Below are positions 17,349 to 25,324 of a stretch of DNA of 64,000 bases, piece after piece. The notes below the pieces were generated by a model. The model was not told the origin of the DNA. It made no database searches and saw nothing but the letters and a program-made list of their open reading frames with translations. This stretch comes from EB88 sp965199135. Its GTDB lineage: Bacteria; Acidobacteriota; Terriglobia; Terriglobales; Acidobacteriaceae. The number at the start of each line of letters is the position of its first letter. The stretch's first letter is position 1. The stretch lies in NCBI GenBank assembly GCA_965199135.1, contig OZ240685.1, positions 1,860,001-1,924,000 on the forward strand, given 5' to 3'. Position numbers and translations under genes: made by a program.

Positions 17349-18776
17349 CTAAGACAAAAACAGCGGTTCGGAACTCGTTGCTGTCGACCCGGGATGCAGT
17401 GTGTTGTCTATAGATGGATTGTTGCCCTCTCGTCTTTCACGGAAAACCGTGCCACCCATCAACAAGACGGGTGCAGGGCCTGGGCTTGTCACGTGCAGCA
17501 ACCCCAGCGTCGTGCGAACTACCTGTTGGTTGATTCGACCCGCATGGGAGACCAGGATGCAGGGGTAGTCCGACGGCAGCCCTGCGGATCTCCAGGCCCG
17601 CGCTATCTCTGATAAGTCCCGACCTGGCATGTACACGATCCGGGTAGGTTCTGGGTTGGTGATTTCTCCAGGAGCGTGGTGGGCGGTCGACAGCAGGATA
17701 CTTGAGGACGCTCGGCGATCGGTGAGCGAGCAGGGCAGCGCTGCTGCCGCGGCCGACGCCGCGGTTACTCCCGGCACGACTTCATACGCGACCTGTGCGA
17801 GTTCAAGTGCATCCATCTCTTCGCTCGCACGCCCAAAGACGAGTGGGTCGCCACTCTTCAGGCGAACCACGGTGCGGTTTGTTCGCGCGCCATCGATCAT
17901 GAGCTGATGTATCTGCGACTGCGTAATCGAGGCACGACCGCAGCGCTTGCCCACGTTGACCAAGTCGGCCTTCGGCCCAGCCAATGCAAGAATCTCTTCC
18001 GGGACTAGGTCATCAAAGAGGATCACGTCCGCGGAAGCGATAAGTCGGGCCGCTTTGACGGTAAGCAGATCGGGATCGCCGGGACCTGCGCCTACAAGAA
18101 ATACCTTGGCAGGATTCGGTTCTGCAGGCCTGGTGGGCGTCGCTTCAGAAGCTTGTGGGCCGCGCCGATCAGCTGGGAGTGCAAGCACACGTGAGGGGCA
18201 GCTACTCGACGAGCATACCGATCGCTCGGCGAGCGTTTGCAGCAACAGCTTGCGCTCCTCCCCTGCAGGATGCGCATCGAGCACCTCGCGGCGCAGATGG
18301 CCGAGCGAATGCAGCCACGGACCAAGATCATGCGGCAGTTGCGAGTCGATCTCCCGACGCAGCCTTTGTGCCAGGGAGGGGCTTTCGCCGGCGGTGGAGA
18401 TGGCAATCTGCAGATCTCCGCGCGCGACTACCGAACCGTAGTAGAAGTCGCAGTGCGGGATATCATCCACCGCATTGCAGAGGATGTTAGCTTCGACGCA
18501 GAGGCGGTAAACGTGTTGGTTGACGCTGGCGAAATTTGTGCCGGCTATGACAACAAATTGCCGATCAATATCGCTGTTCCGAAACTCGCGTCGATGGAGC
18601 GTGATGGCGCCGCGTTCCGCAAGCTGCTCCACTTCGGGACGAGCCCACGGCGCGATCACCGTGACGGTTGCGCCACTCGCCACGAGGCTTTCGATTTTAC
18701 CCGTGGCGACTTCGCCTGCGCCGACAACCAGGCTCTTCCGTCCTTCAAGTTTCAGAAAGATCGGCAGCATGCTCAT
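17349..18776 (-). CDS. cysG: Siroheme synthase (precorrin-2 dehydrogenase/ferrochelatase fused to uroporphyrinogen-III methyltransferase)
   Basis: 475 residues. Residues 1-160 form the CysG dehydrogenase/ferrochelatase half, with the Rossmann loop LVVGAGEVA (16-24) and the NAVDDIPHCDFY segment holding the bifunctional Asp. From about 224 (VFLVGAGPGDPDLLTVKA) comes the SAM-dependent methyltransferase, with SGDPLVFGR and VVPGVTAASAAAA. It makes the siroheme cofactor of the reductase encoded immediately upstream; its ATG overlaps that gene's stop (ATGA). The linker (about 185-222) is Ser/Pro-rich and low in conservation. Confidence 0.95.
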   Translation of the reverse strand: MSMLPIFLKLEGRKSLVVGAGEVATGKIESLVASGATVTVIAPWARPEVEQLAERGAITLHRREFRNSDIDRQFVVIAGTNFASVNQHVYRLCVEANILCNAVDDIPHCDFYYGSVVARGDLQIAISTAGESPSLAQRLRREIDSQLPHDLGPWLHSLGHLRREVLDAHPAGEERKLLLQTLAERSVCSSSSCPSRVLALPADRRGPQASEATPTRPAEPNPAKVFLVGAGPGDPDLLTVKAARLIASADVILFDDLVPEEILALAGPKADLVNVGKRCGRASITQSQIHQLMIDGARTNRTVVRLKSGDPLVFGRASEEMDALELAQVAYEVVPGVTAASAAAAALPCSLTDRRASSSILLSTAHHAPGEITNPEPTRIVYMPGRDLSEIARAWRSAGLPSDYPCILVSHAGRINQQVVRTTLGLLHVTSPGPAPVLLMGGTVFRERREGNNPSIDNTLHPGSTATSSEPLFLS

Positions 18777-20491
18777 GCATCGGGTCCTGGCGCAGGGCCG
18801 GCGCTTACGTCGCGTGCAACCGGGGTGACGGGCTCTCCGGCTAACTGGGCGCGCAGCTCTTCATTGGAGTGACGCGCAAAGTAGGCGCGCAGGCTTTCGC
18901 CCTCACCCAGACGCCTGCCCTGGTAGGTCTTCAGCAAGCGCTCGATCGCCTCCGGAACTTCAGTCGCCGGGATGCGGTAGCCAACTGGACGCGCCACCGC
19001 GGCGTACTCGCCGACTGAGCCGCCCACGCAGAAATAGTAGGCATCGACTAACTTCCCATCCTGCTTGATCTTCTTGCCTTCGATGCCAACATCTGCGAGC
19101 CAATGCTGACCGCAGCTGTTCGGGCAGCCTGTGACGTGCAGGCGGAACTGCTGGTCGAACTCCGGTACACGTTCTTCGAGTTCATCCACAACCCAGCGCG
19201 TAAAGCCCTTGGTCTCGGTGATCGCGAGCTTGCAGAATTCCGTTCCGGTGCAGGCCACGGCTCCGCGCCAGAACTGCGAGGCTTCGACACGAATGCCGAT
19301 CTCGCCGAGCTTGTGCGCGAGCTCACCGGCGCGAGCCGAGTCAATGTTGATCAGGAGTAAGTTCTGCCCCACGTTGGTGCGGAGATCCCCGGAGCCATAC
19401 TGTTCGGCAAGATCGGCGATGGCAGAGAGCTGGTCCCCGGTGAGCCGCCCACGCAGAACCGAAGCGCCCACGTAGCTCAGGCCCGGCTGCTTCTGCGGGT
19501 GGATCCCGACATGATCGCGCAGCACGTCATCTGGCACAATCTCAGGCACAGATGAGGCGAGCCTGCGGCCGAGACGGCGCTCGATGTCGGCGAGGAAGGT
19601 TTCAGCCGTCCAGCCTTCCTTCAGAAAAAGGTGCTTCATGCGGGCCCGATCGCGGCTTTCACGCAATCCCTGCTGGTCTCGGAAGAGTTCGGTAATTGCG
19701 CGTGCGACTTCTACAGCTTCATGCTTCGGGATCCACGCATCCAGCTTGACAGCCAAATGCGGATCGCTTGAAAGGCCTCCCCCAACACGGAGGGAAAAGC
19801 CTTCTTCCGCTTCGCCGTCGGTGTGTCGGATCGTGGCGGTGAAGCCGATGTCGTTGATCTCCGGGTAGGAGCACCACAGCGGGCAGCCGGTGACGGAAAT
19901 CTTGAACTTGCGGGGCAGGTTGTAAAAGGCAGAGTTGCCGATCAGTGCTTCCGAAATCTGGATCGCGACTTCCGACGCATCGAAGAGCTCGTGTCCATCG
20001 ATGCCGGCCAGTGGGCATCCGGTCACGTTGCGAACCACGTCGCCGCATGCACCCTTGGGAGAGAGCCCGACCTTTTCGAGGGCATCCACCACTTCCGGCA
20101 TGGACTGGATCGTCAGCCAGTGAAGCTGGATATTCTGGCGGACTGTGATGTCGGCCACGTTGCGCGCATGAACCTTGGTGAGCTCCGCGATGACGCGAAG
20201 CTGCTGCGAGGTAAGCTGCCCGGCGGGTGCACCGATGCGCATCATGAAGTAGTCGGTGGCGAGTCCCTCGCCGCCCTTGCCACCGGTCACGCCCGCGCCA
20301 TCGCCCTGCGTGTACACGCCCCACCATTTGAAGTAGGCCGAGGCCCATTCCGGCAGCACACTGCCGCGGCCCTCACGCGCAAACTGGCGCACCTCGTCAA
20401 AGACGTCCCACGGGTTTTTCTCGCGCTTCAGCCGTTCCATGCGCTGCGCTTTTGATTCTTTCGGTGGAGCAGGAGCGGTCACTTCGGGCAT
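18773..20491 (-). CDS. Siroheme/4Fe-4S ferredoxin-type sulfite or nitrite reductase (sulfite favoured)
   Basis: 572 residues. Two ferredoxin-like half-domains and two siroheme-binding domains in tandem. The 4Fe-4S/siroheme ligands are C414-x5-C420 (ACTGTEFCK) and C456-x3-C460 (TGCPNSC). It carries out six-electron reduction of sulfite to sulfide or nitrite to ammonia in the cytoplasm. Sequence alone does not separate the two, but the leader with tandem Cys codons at 20585-20644 points to sulfur assimilation. No nitrate reductase gene is near. It is coupled to cysG, and the start is supported by AGAGGA upstream. Confidence 0.93.
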   Translation of the reverse strand: MPEVTAPAPPKESKAQRMERLKREKNPWDVFDEVRQFAREGRGSVLPEWASAYFKWWGVYTQGDGAGVTGGKGGEGLATDYFMMRIGAPAGQLTSQQLRVIAELTKVHARNVADITVRQNIQLHWLTIQSMPEVVDALEKVGLSPKGACGDVVRNVTGCPLAGIDGHELFDASEVAIQISEALIGNSAFYNLPRKFKISVTGCPLWCSYPEINDIGFTATIRHTDGEAEEGFSLRVGGGLSSDPHLAVKLDAWIPKHEAVEVARAITELFRDQQGLRESRDRARMKHLFLKEGWTAETFLADIERRLGRRLASSVPEIVPDDVLRDHVGIHPQKQPGLSYVGASVLRGRLTGDQLSAIADLAEQYGSGDLRTNVGQNLLLINIDSARAGELAHKLGEIGIRVEASQFWRGAVACTGTEFCKLAITETKGFTRWVVDELEERVPEFDQQFRLHVTGCPNSCGQHWLADVGIEGKKIKQDGKLVDAYYFCVGGSVGEYAAVARPVGYRIPATEVPEAIERLLKTYQGRRLGEGESLRAYFARHSNEELRAQLAGEPVTPVARDVSAGPAPGPDA

Positions 20492-20510
20492 GTATCCTCT
20501 AGGGTCCTTA

Positions 20511-20555
20511 CGGCAAAAGCAAAAGCCCGCCTGGTTGGGTGTGTACCAGGCGGGC
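20511..20555 (-). terminator. Intrinsic terminator in the leader of the reductase-cysG operon (probable attenuator)
   Basis: Reading the minus strand, a perfect 11-bp stem GCCCGCCTGGT/ACCAGGCGGGC with a 9-base loop is followed by TTTTGCTTTTGC. It sits between the small Cys-Cys reading frame and the reductase start, 20 bases upstream of that start, so it must be read through to express the operon. That is the layout of a transcription attenuator. Confidence 0.8.
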
Positions 20556-20584
20556 CGAAGAGTCGCGAATGTGTTGCGTCGCTT

Positions 20585-20644
20585 CTAGCGCACCGGTGTG
20601 TCGCTGAGGCAACAGACGGAGGTGTTCTGGAAGAAAATACGCAT
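20585..20644 (-). CDS. 19-residue leader peptide with tandem Cys codons
   Basis: Encodes MRIFFQNTSVCCLSDTPVR, with TGT TGC at codons 11-12. It lies 93 bases upstream of the siroheme reductase and just before the leader terminator. No ribosome-binding site precedes the ATG. Instead a promoter-like TTGACG-17 bp-TATTCT ends six bases before it, so transcription should begin at or within a base or two of the A of ATG (leaderless). Function inferred by analogy with Cys-rich leader ORFs known in mycobacteria: ribosome stalling when charged tRNA-Cys is scarce. Not proven to be translated. Confidence 0.6.
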   Translation of the reverse strand: MRIFFQNTSVCCLSDTPVR

Positions 20645-20650
20645 GTTGTG

Positions 20651-20679
20651 AGAATACGGGGGACGCCCTGCAGCGTCAA
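20651..20679 (-). promoter_or_regulatory. Sigma-70-type promoter of the leader/reductase/cysG operon
   Basis: On the minus strand, -35 TTGACG (5 of 6 consensus) and -10 TATTCT (4 of 6) have an ideal 17-bp spacer. The -10 ends six bases before the leader ORF's ATG. Confidence 0.6.
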
Positions 20680-20681
20680 TC

Positions 20682-20713
20682 GCCGCGCGTTGATCCACTG
20701 GACAACGCGCGGC
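20682..20713 (-). terminator. Perfect 11-bp hairpin between the Oar-like gene and the next promoter
   Basis: GCCGCGCGTTG/CAACGCGCGGC around a 10-base spacer, just after the receptor's stop and two bases upstream of the next -35 box. There is no T-run on the minus strand. It may end the receptor transcript by hairpin formation, or be a protein-binding inverted repeat acting on the downstream promoter. Confidence 0.45.
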
Positions 20714-20723
20714 ACATAGGCGA

Positions 20724-23700
20724 CTAGAAGGTGAACGTACCCTGCAGGAAGATGCGACGGGCAGCCGAACCATCCGGGGACGAGAAGATCTGACCTGCCA
20801 GGGCGTTCGACTTGCCGAAGTCCGGTGAATCGATCGTGCCGGTAGGCGGAGCCAGGTTGATGATGTTGAACAGGTTGAGCGCCTGCGCGTTCAGGGTGAA
20901 ATTGTAGCGGCGGCCCGTGTTGCCACTGTTGCCGAAGGGGCCGCCGTGGCCGCCGCCTGGGCCACCACGCCCGCCACCCCGAGGCTCGCCACCGCCCGGC
21001 TGCTGCTCGCCTCCCCCTGTCTTAAGCTTCTGCCCAAAGCCCCAGGTCTTGCTCAGGCGAAGGTTGAAAGTGAAGAGCGTGGGGCCGTTGCCGTAGTTCA
21101 CCGGGATCGGCGTTGCGCCAGCAGCTGGAGCAGTGTTGAACGTGCCGTACTGGTTCGTGATGATGTTCGGGCCGGTGGCGTCGGCGGCTGCAAAGGCTGG
21201 CCGGTCGTTGAAGAAGGAGTCGCCGTTCTGGTCCTGCGACAACGTGATGTTGAAGGGATTTCCCGACTGCGCGACGATGAATGGCGAGATGCGGAAGAAG
21301 TGCGGGGCCGCATAGCTGCCGACGAGGAAGAGCCGGTTGCGCGCATTGAAACCGGCTCTGCCGTAATCCGCTTTCAGATTCCGCGAGTTCGAGGGATTGC
21401 TGCCCACGCCGTTCACGTCGGAGTCGGCATAGCTCAGGCCATAGAAGCCAAAGACGGAGAGCGAGCGGCTGACCTGGGTGCGGAAGTTCAGAAACAGCTG
21501 GTTCTGGTTGTACGTGCCTTCGGAGAAGTACTGGTAGACGTTTCCAAGGGCCGAGTCATACGTAGGCGAGTACGAGGCGTTCTCATTGATGGTGTCGTAA
21601 GCGTGGGTGCCATGCGAGTGGATGTACGTCACCGACAGCGTGGAGTTCTTATTCAGCTGGTGGTCGAGCCCGATTGACTCCTGGATGTTCGCCGCGGCAT
21701 GGAGGTTGGGATTGATCTGGTAGATCGCCGCCGCCGTGCTGCTGTTGCCGGCGGTGGTAGTGGTGCTGGTGCCTGCTTCGCAGGCTGCGATTACAGCCGC
21801 AGCGCCGTTCGGCAGGCCGCCTGGCAGGTAGCAGCTTGGGTTCTGGATCACGGTCTCCTGCTGAACGATCCCGTTTACGCGCGCCGCCTGCAGTACCTGG
21901 CCGATCGCGAACCGGTCATAGAAGTAGCCGAAGCCACCGCGCAGCACATCCTTGGTCGGCTTGCCGTGGCGGGTCAGCCCGTACGCGAAGGCCAGGCGCG
22001 GGGCAAAGTCACTATGGTCGTGGATGTCGTTCTGGGTCTCCCAGCGCAAACCGTAAGAGAGCGTGAGGTTTGGCTTGTACTTCCAGTCATCCTGGTAGAA
22101 GAGCGCGCCATCGATGAGGTTGACGCTTGCCTTGGGACTGCCGGTGACGACGACCAGCTGAGCGGGGCCGCCGCCTGCCTGCTGGATCTGCTGAAAGGTC
22201 TGGCCGGTGCCCTGACCGCGAATCGTGGCAGCATAGGCCTGGGCCGCGGTGATCTCCTGGCAGCCGGAGCTGGCGGTGCCGCTCACCTGGCAGGGGTTGG
22301 TGGCTCCACCCACAGGGCAGCCGGTCGCGGTGAGGCAGGAACGCGCGCCAAAGGTGAACAGGCCATTAAAGCTCGAATCGGCCGCGTTCGCCTCACGCGC
22401 AGCCCGCAGCCGGCCGCCGATCGAGATCGAGTGCGTCTTCAACGCGAGCTCAGTCAGATTTGAGAGCTCGTAACGATCTGTGTGGTCGTTGATGAACTGC
22501 TCGCTCTGGCCGCCAAAGGTTTCGTTGCCCTGCACCTGCACCTGCGGAGTCGTGTTGGCGGGGTTCTGTGACGAACGGTCGAAGAGGATCTGCAGGTGCG
22601 TCTCGGTGATCACACGCGGGCCGAAGACCTCCGTGTCACTCAGCTGGATTGTGTTCTCGCTCGAGGTGGAGTTGTAGGCCTGCGAAAGCAGCGAAAACTG
22701 GCCGACTCCCTGGTTGTTCTCGACATTGCGCTCGTACTGGTACCGCACGCTGAGCGTGTTCTTCTGGCCCAGCTGCACATCCACACGCGGGCTGATGTTG
22801 GTGCGGCTTTGCGGGGTGTTCAACGCATTGGGTGAGAAAACCGTGTTGTAGTCGGCGTTGTTGGTGAACACGCCATTGGTGAAGTCGCCGTTCACCTCAC
22901 CCTGCAGCTGGTATGCGCTGACGATCGAGTCGTCCTGGATGTTGCGGTGTTGCCCGGTGAAGAAGAAAGACGCATTCTTGCCGATCGGTCCGCTGAGCGT
23001 GCCCTCGTACTGGTAGCTGTCGTAATCCGGCAGGTTATGCGCAAAGGGGTTGCCGGTGTTGAACTGGCGCATGTTGCCCTGCGCGTAGAACTGCCCGTGG
23101 AACTTGTCGGTTCCGGGCTTGGTGAAGATCTCCACGCGGCCGAAGCCGAGCTTGTCGAACTGGGCGCCATAGGGGTTCTGGTTGACGCGGATCTCGCGGA
23201 TCGCCGACTTCGGCGGCAGCTGGCCCGAGGTGAAGCCGTCGACGTAGATCTGGCCGCCAGAAGGACCGGCAGCGGGTCCGGCGAGTGCGGAGAGCTCGTT
23301 GGAGAGCTCGTCGGGGTCATCAGAGAGTGCGTCGAGATCGGCGCCCTTGATCGTGATGCTGTTGGCGTTTGAATCGGGGTCGACCGAGACCTGCGGTGTG
23401 TCCGCATTCACCTGCACGGTCTGCTGCTGCACCTGGATCAGCAGCGTTGCATTCAGCAGCTTGTTCGCGCGGGGCGCGACGACGACCGAGCGCGTGCTGA
23501 GCGGCCCGAAGCCCTGCGCCGTGACAAAGACAACGTAGCTGCCGGGCGGAACGTTCGTGATGGTGTAGCTGCCATCCTGGCCAGAGGTGCCGCTCGCGAG
23601 GGTGTGGCCCTGGGCATCGGTGATGCTGACCGTCGCCCCCGGAATCACGGCGCCGGTTGTGTCACTGATCTGCCCATGGAGGGTGCCAGGAGCCGCTGTG

Positions 23701-23810
23701 GTCGCACCTGGCTGGGGTGCCGTCGCGGTGGTTTGTGCGTGGATCCTAGGGGCGGAGGAGAAAGCCAGCAGTGAGGCCAGCACGTACGCGGGGGGCAGTC
23801 TTCGATTCAC
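20724..23810 (-). CDS. Oar-like TonB-dependent outer-membrane receptor with carboxypeptidase-regulatory domain
   Basis: 1028 residues. Signal peptide (1-25, ending IHAQ), then a carboxypeptidase-regulatory-like beta-sandwich (about 43-125: GQISDTTGAVIPGATVSI), a plug region (about 150-235), and a long barrel ending in aromatic GTFTF as expected of an outer-membrane beta-barrel. It presumably imports a large substrate; the substrate is unknown. A very Gly-rich stretch (about residues 944-975) interrupts the last barrel strands. The DUF5666 gene lies 87 bases upstream on the same strand and may be in the same operon. Confidence 0.9.
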   Translation of the reverse strand: MNRRLPPAYVLASLLAFSSAPRIHAQTTATAPQPGATTAAPGTLHGQISDTTGAVIPGATVSITDAQGHTLASGTSGQDGSYTITNVPPGSYVVFVTAQGFGPLSTRSVVVAPRANKLLNATLLIQVQQQTVQVNADTPQVSVDPDSNANSITIKGADLDALSDDPDELSNELSALAGPAAGPSGGQIYVDGFTSGQLPPKSAIREIRVNQNPYGAQFDKLGFGRVEIFTKPGTDKFHGQFYAQGNMRQFNTGNPFAHNLPDYDSYQYEGTLSGPIGKNASFFFTGQHRNIQDDSIVSAYQLQGEVNGDFTNGVFTNNADYNTVFSPNALNTPQSRTNISPRVDVQLGQKNTLSVRYQYERNVENNQGVGQFSLLSQAYNSTSSENTIQLSDTEVFGPRVITETHLQILFDRSSQNPANTTPQVQVQGNETFGGQSEQFINDHTDRYELSNLTELALKTHSISIGGRLRAAREANAADSSFNGLFTFGARSCLTATGCPVGGATNPCQVSGTASSGCQEITAAQAYAATIRGQGTGQTFQQIQQAGGGPAQLVVVTGSPKASVNLIDGALFYQDDWKYKPNLTLSYGLRWETQNDIHDHSDFAPRLAFAYGLTRHGKPTKDVLRGGFGYFYDRFAIGQVLQAARVNGIVQQETVIQNPSCYLPGGLPNGAAAVIAACEAGTSTTTTAGNSSTAAAIYQINPNLHAAANIQESIGLDHQLNKNSTLSVTYIHSHGTHAYDTINENASYSPTYDSALGNVYQYFSEGTYNQNQLFLNFRTQVSRSLSVFGFYGLSYADSDVNGVGSNPSNSRNLKADYGRAGFNARNRLFLVGSYAAPHFFRISPFIVAQSGNPFNITLSQDQNGDSFFNDRPAFAAADATGPNIITNQYGTFNTAPAAGATPIPVNYGNGPTLFTFNLRLSKTWGFGQKLKTGGGEQQPGGGEPRGGGRGGPGGGHGGPFGNSGNTGRRYNFTLNAQALNLFNIINLAPPTGTIDSPDFGKSNALAGQIFSSPDGSAARRIFLQGTFTF

Positions 23811-23897
23811 GGGGCTCCAGGTGAGGTCTGCGAGTGGTCCGACAACATTTGGACGCGAGGGAGGGAGATGTGGTGATGAGCCAGCTTGATTTCCCGA

Positions 23898-25052
23898 TCA
23901 ACGCTGCGGGGCGTCGGCCCCGCCCGTTTCGCCACCGCCGCCCAGGTTCCATGAGGCAGAGAACAGGCTCGAGCTGGCTTCGGACGAGCCTTGCAGGAGC
24001 GGTTCGACTCCGGCGATCAGTGTGATTGCTGTTTGTTGCTTGGCATCGGGGGCGCTGGCCACGATCATCACCGCGTCACCCTTCTTCAGCTCAGCTAGGT
24101 TGATGGTGGGGGCATGTTGCAGCATGGCCGCGATGTCACCACCGCGGTGTTGCGCGGGGGCTCCCTCGGCTCGCGGAGCACCCGCAGCCGGGGTGCCCCC
24201 CGTATCGCCACCTGCCCGATGCGCCATCCGGGCGGCCATTTCGGGGGGAAGCCTGCGTAGCTGGGTTGCCGGTTCGAGATGCAGGGTGAGGTTCCGCTTG
24301 GTGCTCAGATCGGTCAATGTGATGGTATTTGCGCCCGGATCGGTCGAATCCACGGTGCCGGCGATGTTGCGAAAGGAGCCGGCCACGATCTCGTCCGCTT
24401 TCACCTGGCCATCCTCAGCCGGCTTCTCTCCACGAGCGCGGAGCTGGTCGCCCGGATGCACGTCTGCCAGGGTCGCCTTGTGGGTGTCGGCAAAGGCCGT
24501 GGAGTCGGGCGAGTAGCGCCGGACGACCGTTGCTGCGGTCGTGTCGACTGTGAGCGCTGGTGCGCCGCCCCCCTGGCGGATCCGGATCGCTCCGGTCGCG
24601 GGATCGACCGACTCGACGATGCCGGCGACCCCGAGCTTTTGCCAGGCGGCGCTTTCCTGCTCGTGGGCATGGCTGATGTCGCCCTGCTTCATGGCGATGA
24701 GGGTCGCGGCGGTCGGGTGCTCGGAACTGCTGTCGCCGGCTGCCCGGATCAGGACGCGATCCCCGACAGCAAGGTCCGCAAGCGCGAGCGGGGTCGCATT
24801 CTTGAGGTTGGTCTCGCCCGGAGTGATGCGCAACAGCCGCGTGTCAGGTGTGATTGCGACGGTGATCTCTGCGGTGCTCGCGCCTTCCTGCTTCACGGTG
24901 ATAGCGCCCGAGCCAAGCGCGACGACGGTGCCAAGGATGCGGCTGGTTGCCGGGGAGGTGCTCGCGGAGCCAGCGGCCTGGGCCATCAGCGGCAGCGGGG
25001 AGAGGCCGAGTGCAGCCGTCAGTACCACAGGGCGGAGTAGGTGACGCAACAT
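23898..25052 (-). CDS. Secreted DUF5666 repeat protein
   Basis: 384 residues with a signal peptide (1-26, ending MAQAAG). At least three repeats of a small beta domain resembling DUF5666 follow: segments such as ILGTVVALGSGAITV, VAGIVESVDPATGAIRI and NIAGTVDSTDPGANTITL, each followed by a loop on 'GD' (VGDRVLI, PGDQLRA, KGDAVMI). The third repeat is split by a Gly/Ala/Pro-rich insertion. Function of the family is unknown. It precedes the Oar-like receptor, which suggests a shared cell-envelope role. Confidence 0.8.
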   Translation of the reverse strand: MLRHLLRPVVLTAALGLSPLPLMAQAAGSASTSPATSRILGTVVALGSGAITVKQEGASTAEITVAITPDTRLLRITPGETNLKNATPLALADLAVGDRVLIRAAGDSSSEHPTAATLIAMKQGDISHAHEQESAAWQKLGVAGIVESVDPATGAIRIRQGGGAPALTVDTTAATVVRRYSPDSTAFADTHKATLADVHPGDQLRARGEKPAEDGQVKADEIVAGSFRNIAGTVDSTDPGANTITLTDLSTKRNLTLHLEPATQLRRLPPEMAARMAHRAGGDTGGTPAAGAPRAEGAPAQHRGGDIAAMLQHAPTINLAELKKGDAVMIVASAPDAKQQTAITLIAGVEPLLQGSSEASSSLFSASWNLGGGGETGGADAPQR

Positions 25053-25324
25053 CGTAAATCTCCTTCGTGCGAGCCGTACAGACGGTTGCCTGGTGGTACC
25101 GACGACAATTTGCGTGCCAAAGTTTCACCACGGCGCACTGTGATCCGTGCTGTTCGTCCCCAATGTACCCTCGGTACCGCGGTTCGATGTTGGGGAGAGC
25201 CGAACGTTTGCCGAATCATGTAGCATCAGGAACGGTTTTCCTCCGCTGTCCTGGCTAAGCTCTGGCAGGTACTGACAGAGGAACCGTACCCTGCGCGAAC
25301 AGCGGAAAGTAGCCCACGGACGGC

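Noticed and set aside
25053..25324. Sugar-responsive operator before the FucP-type permease
   Set aside because: Only imperfect repeats (CCCCAA...TTGGGG, GGTACC) are present; none matches a family operator well enough to call.
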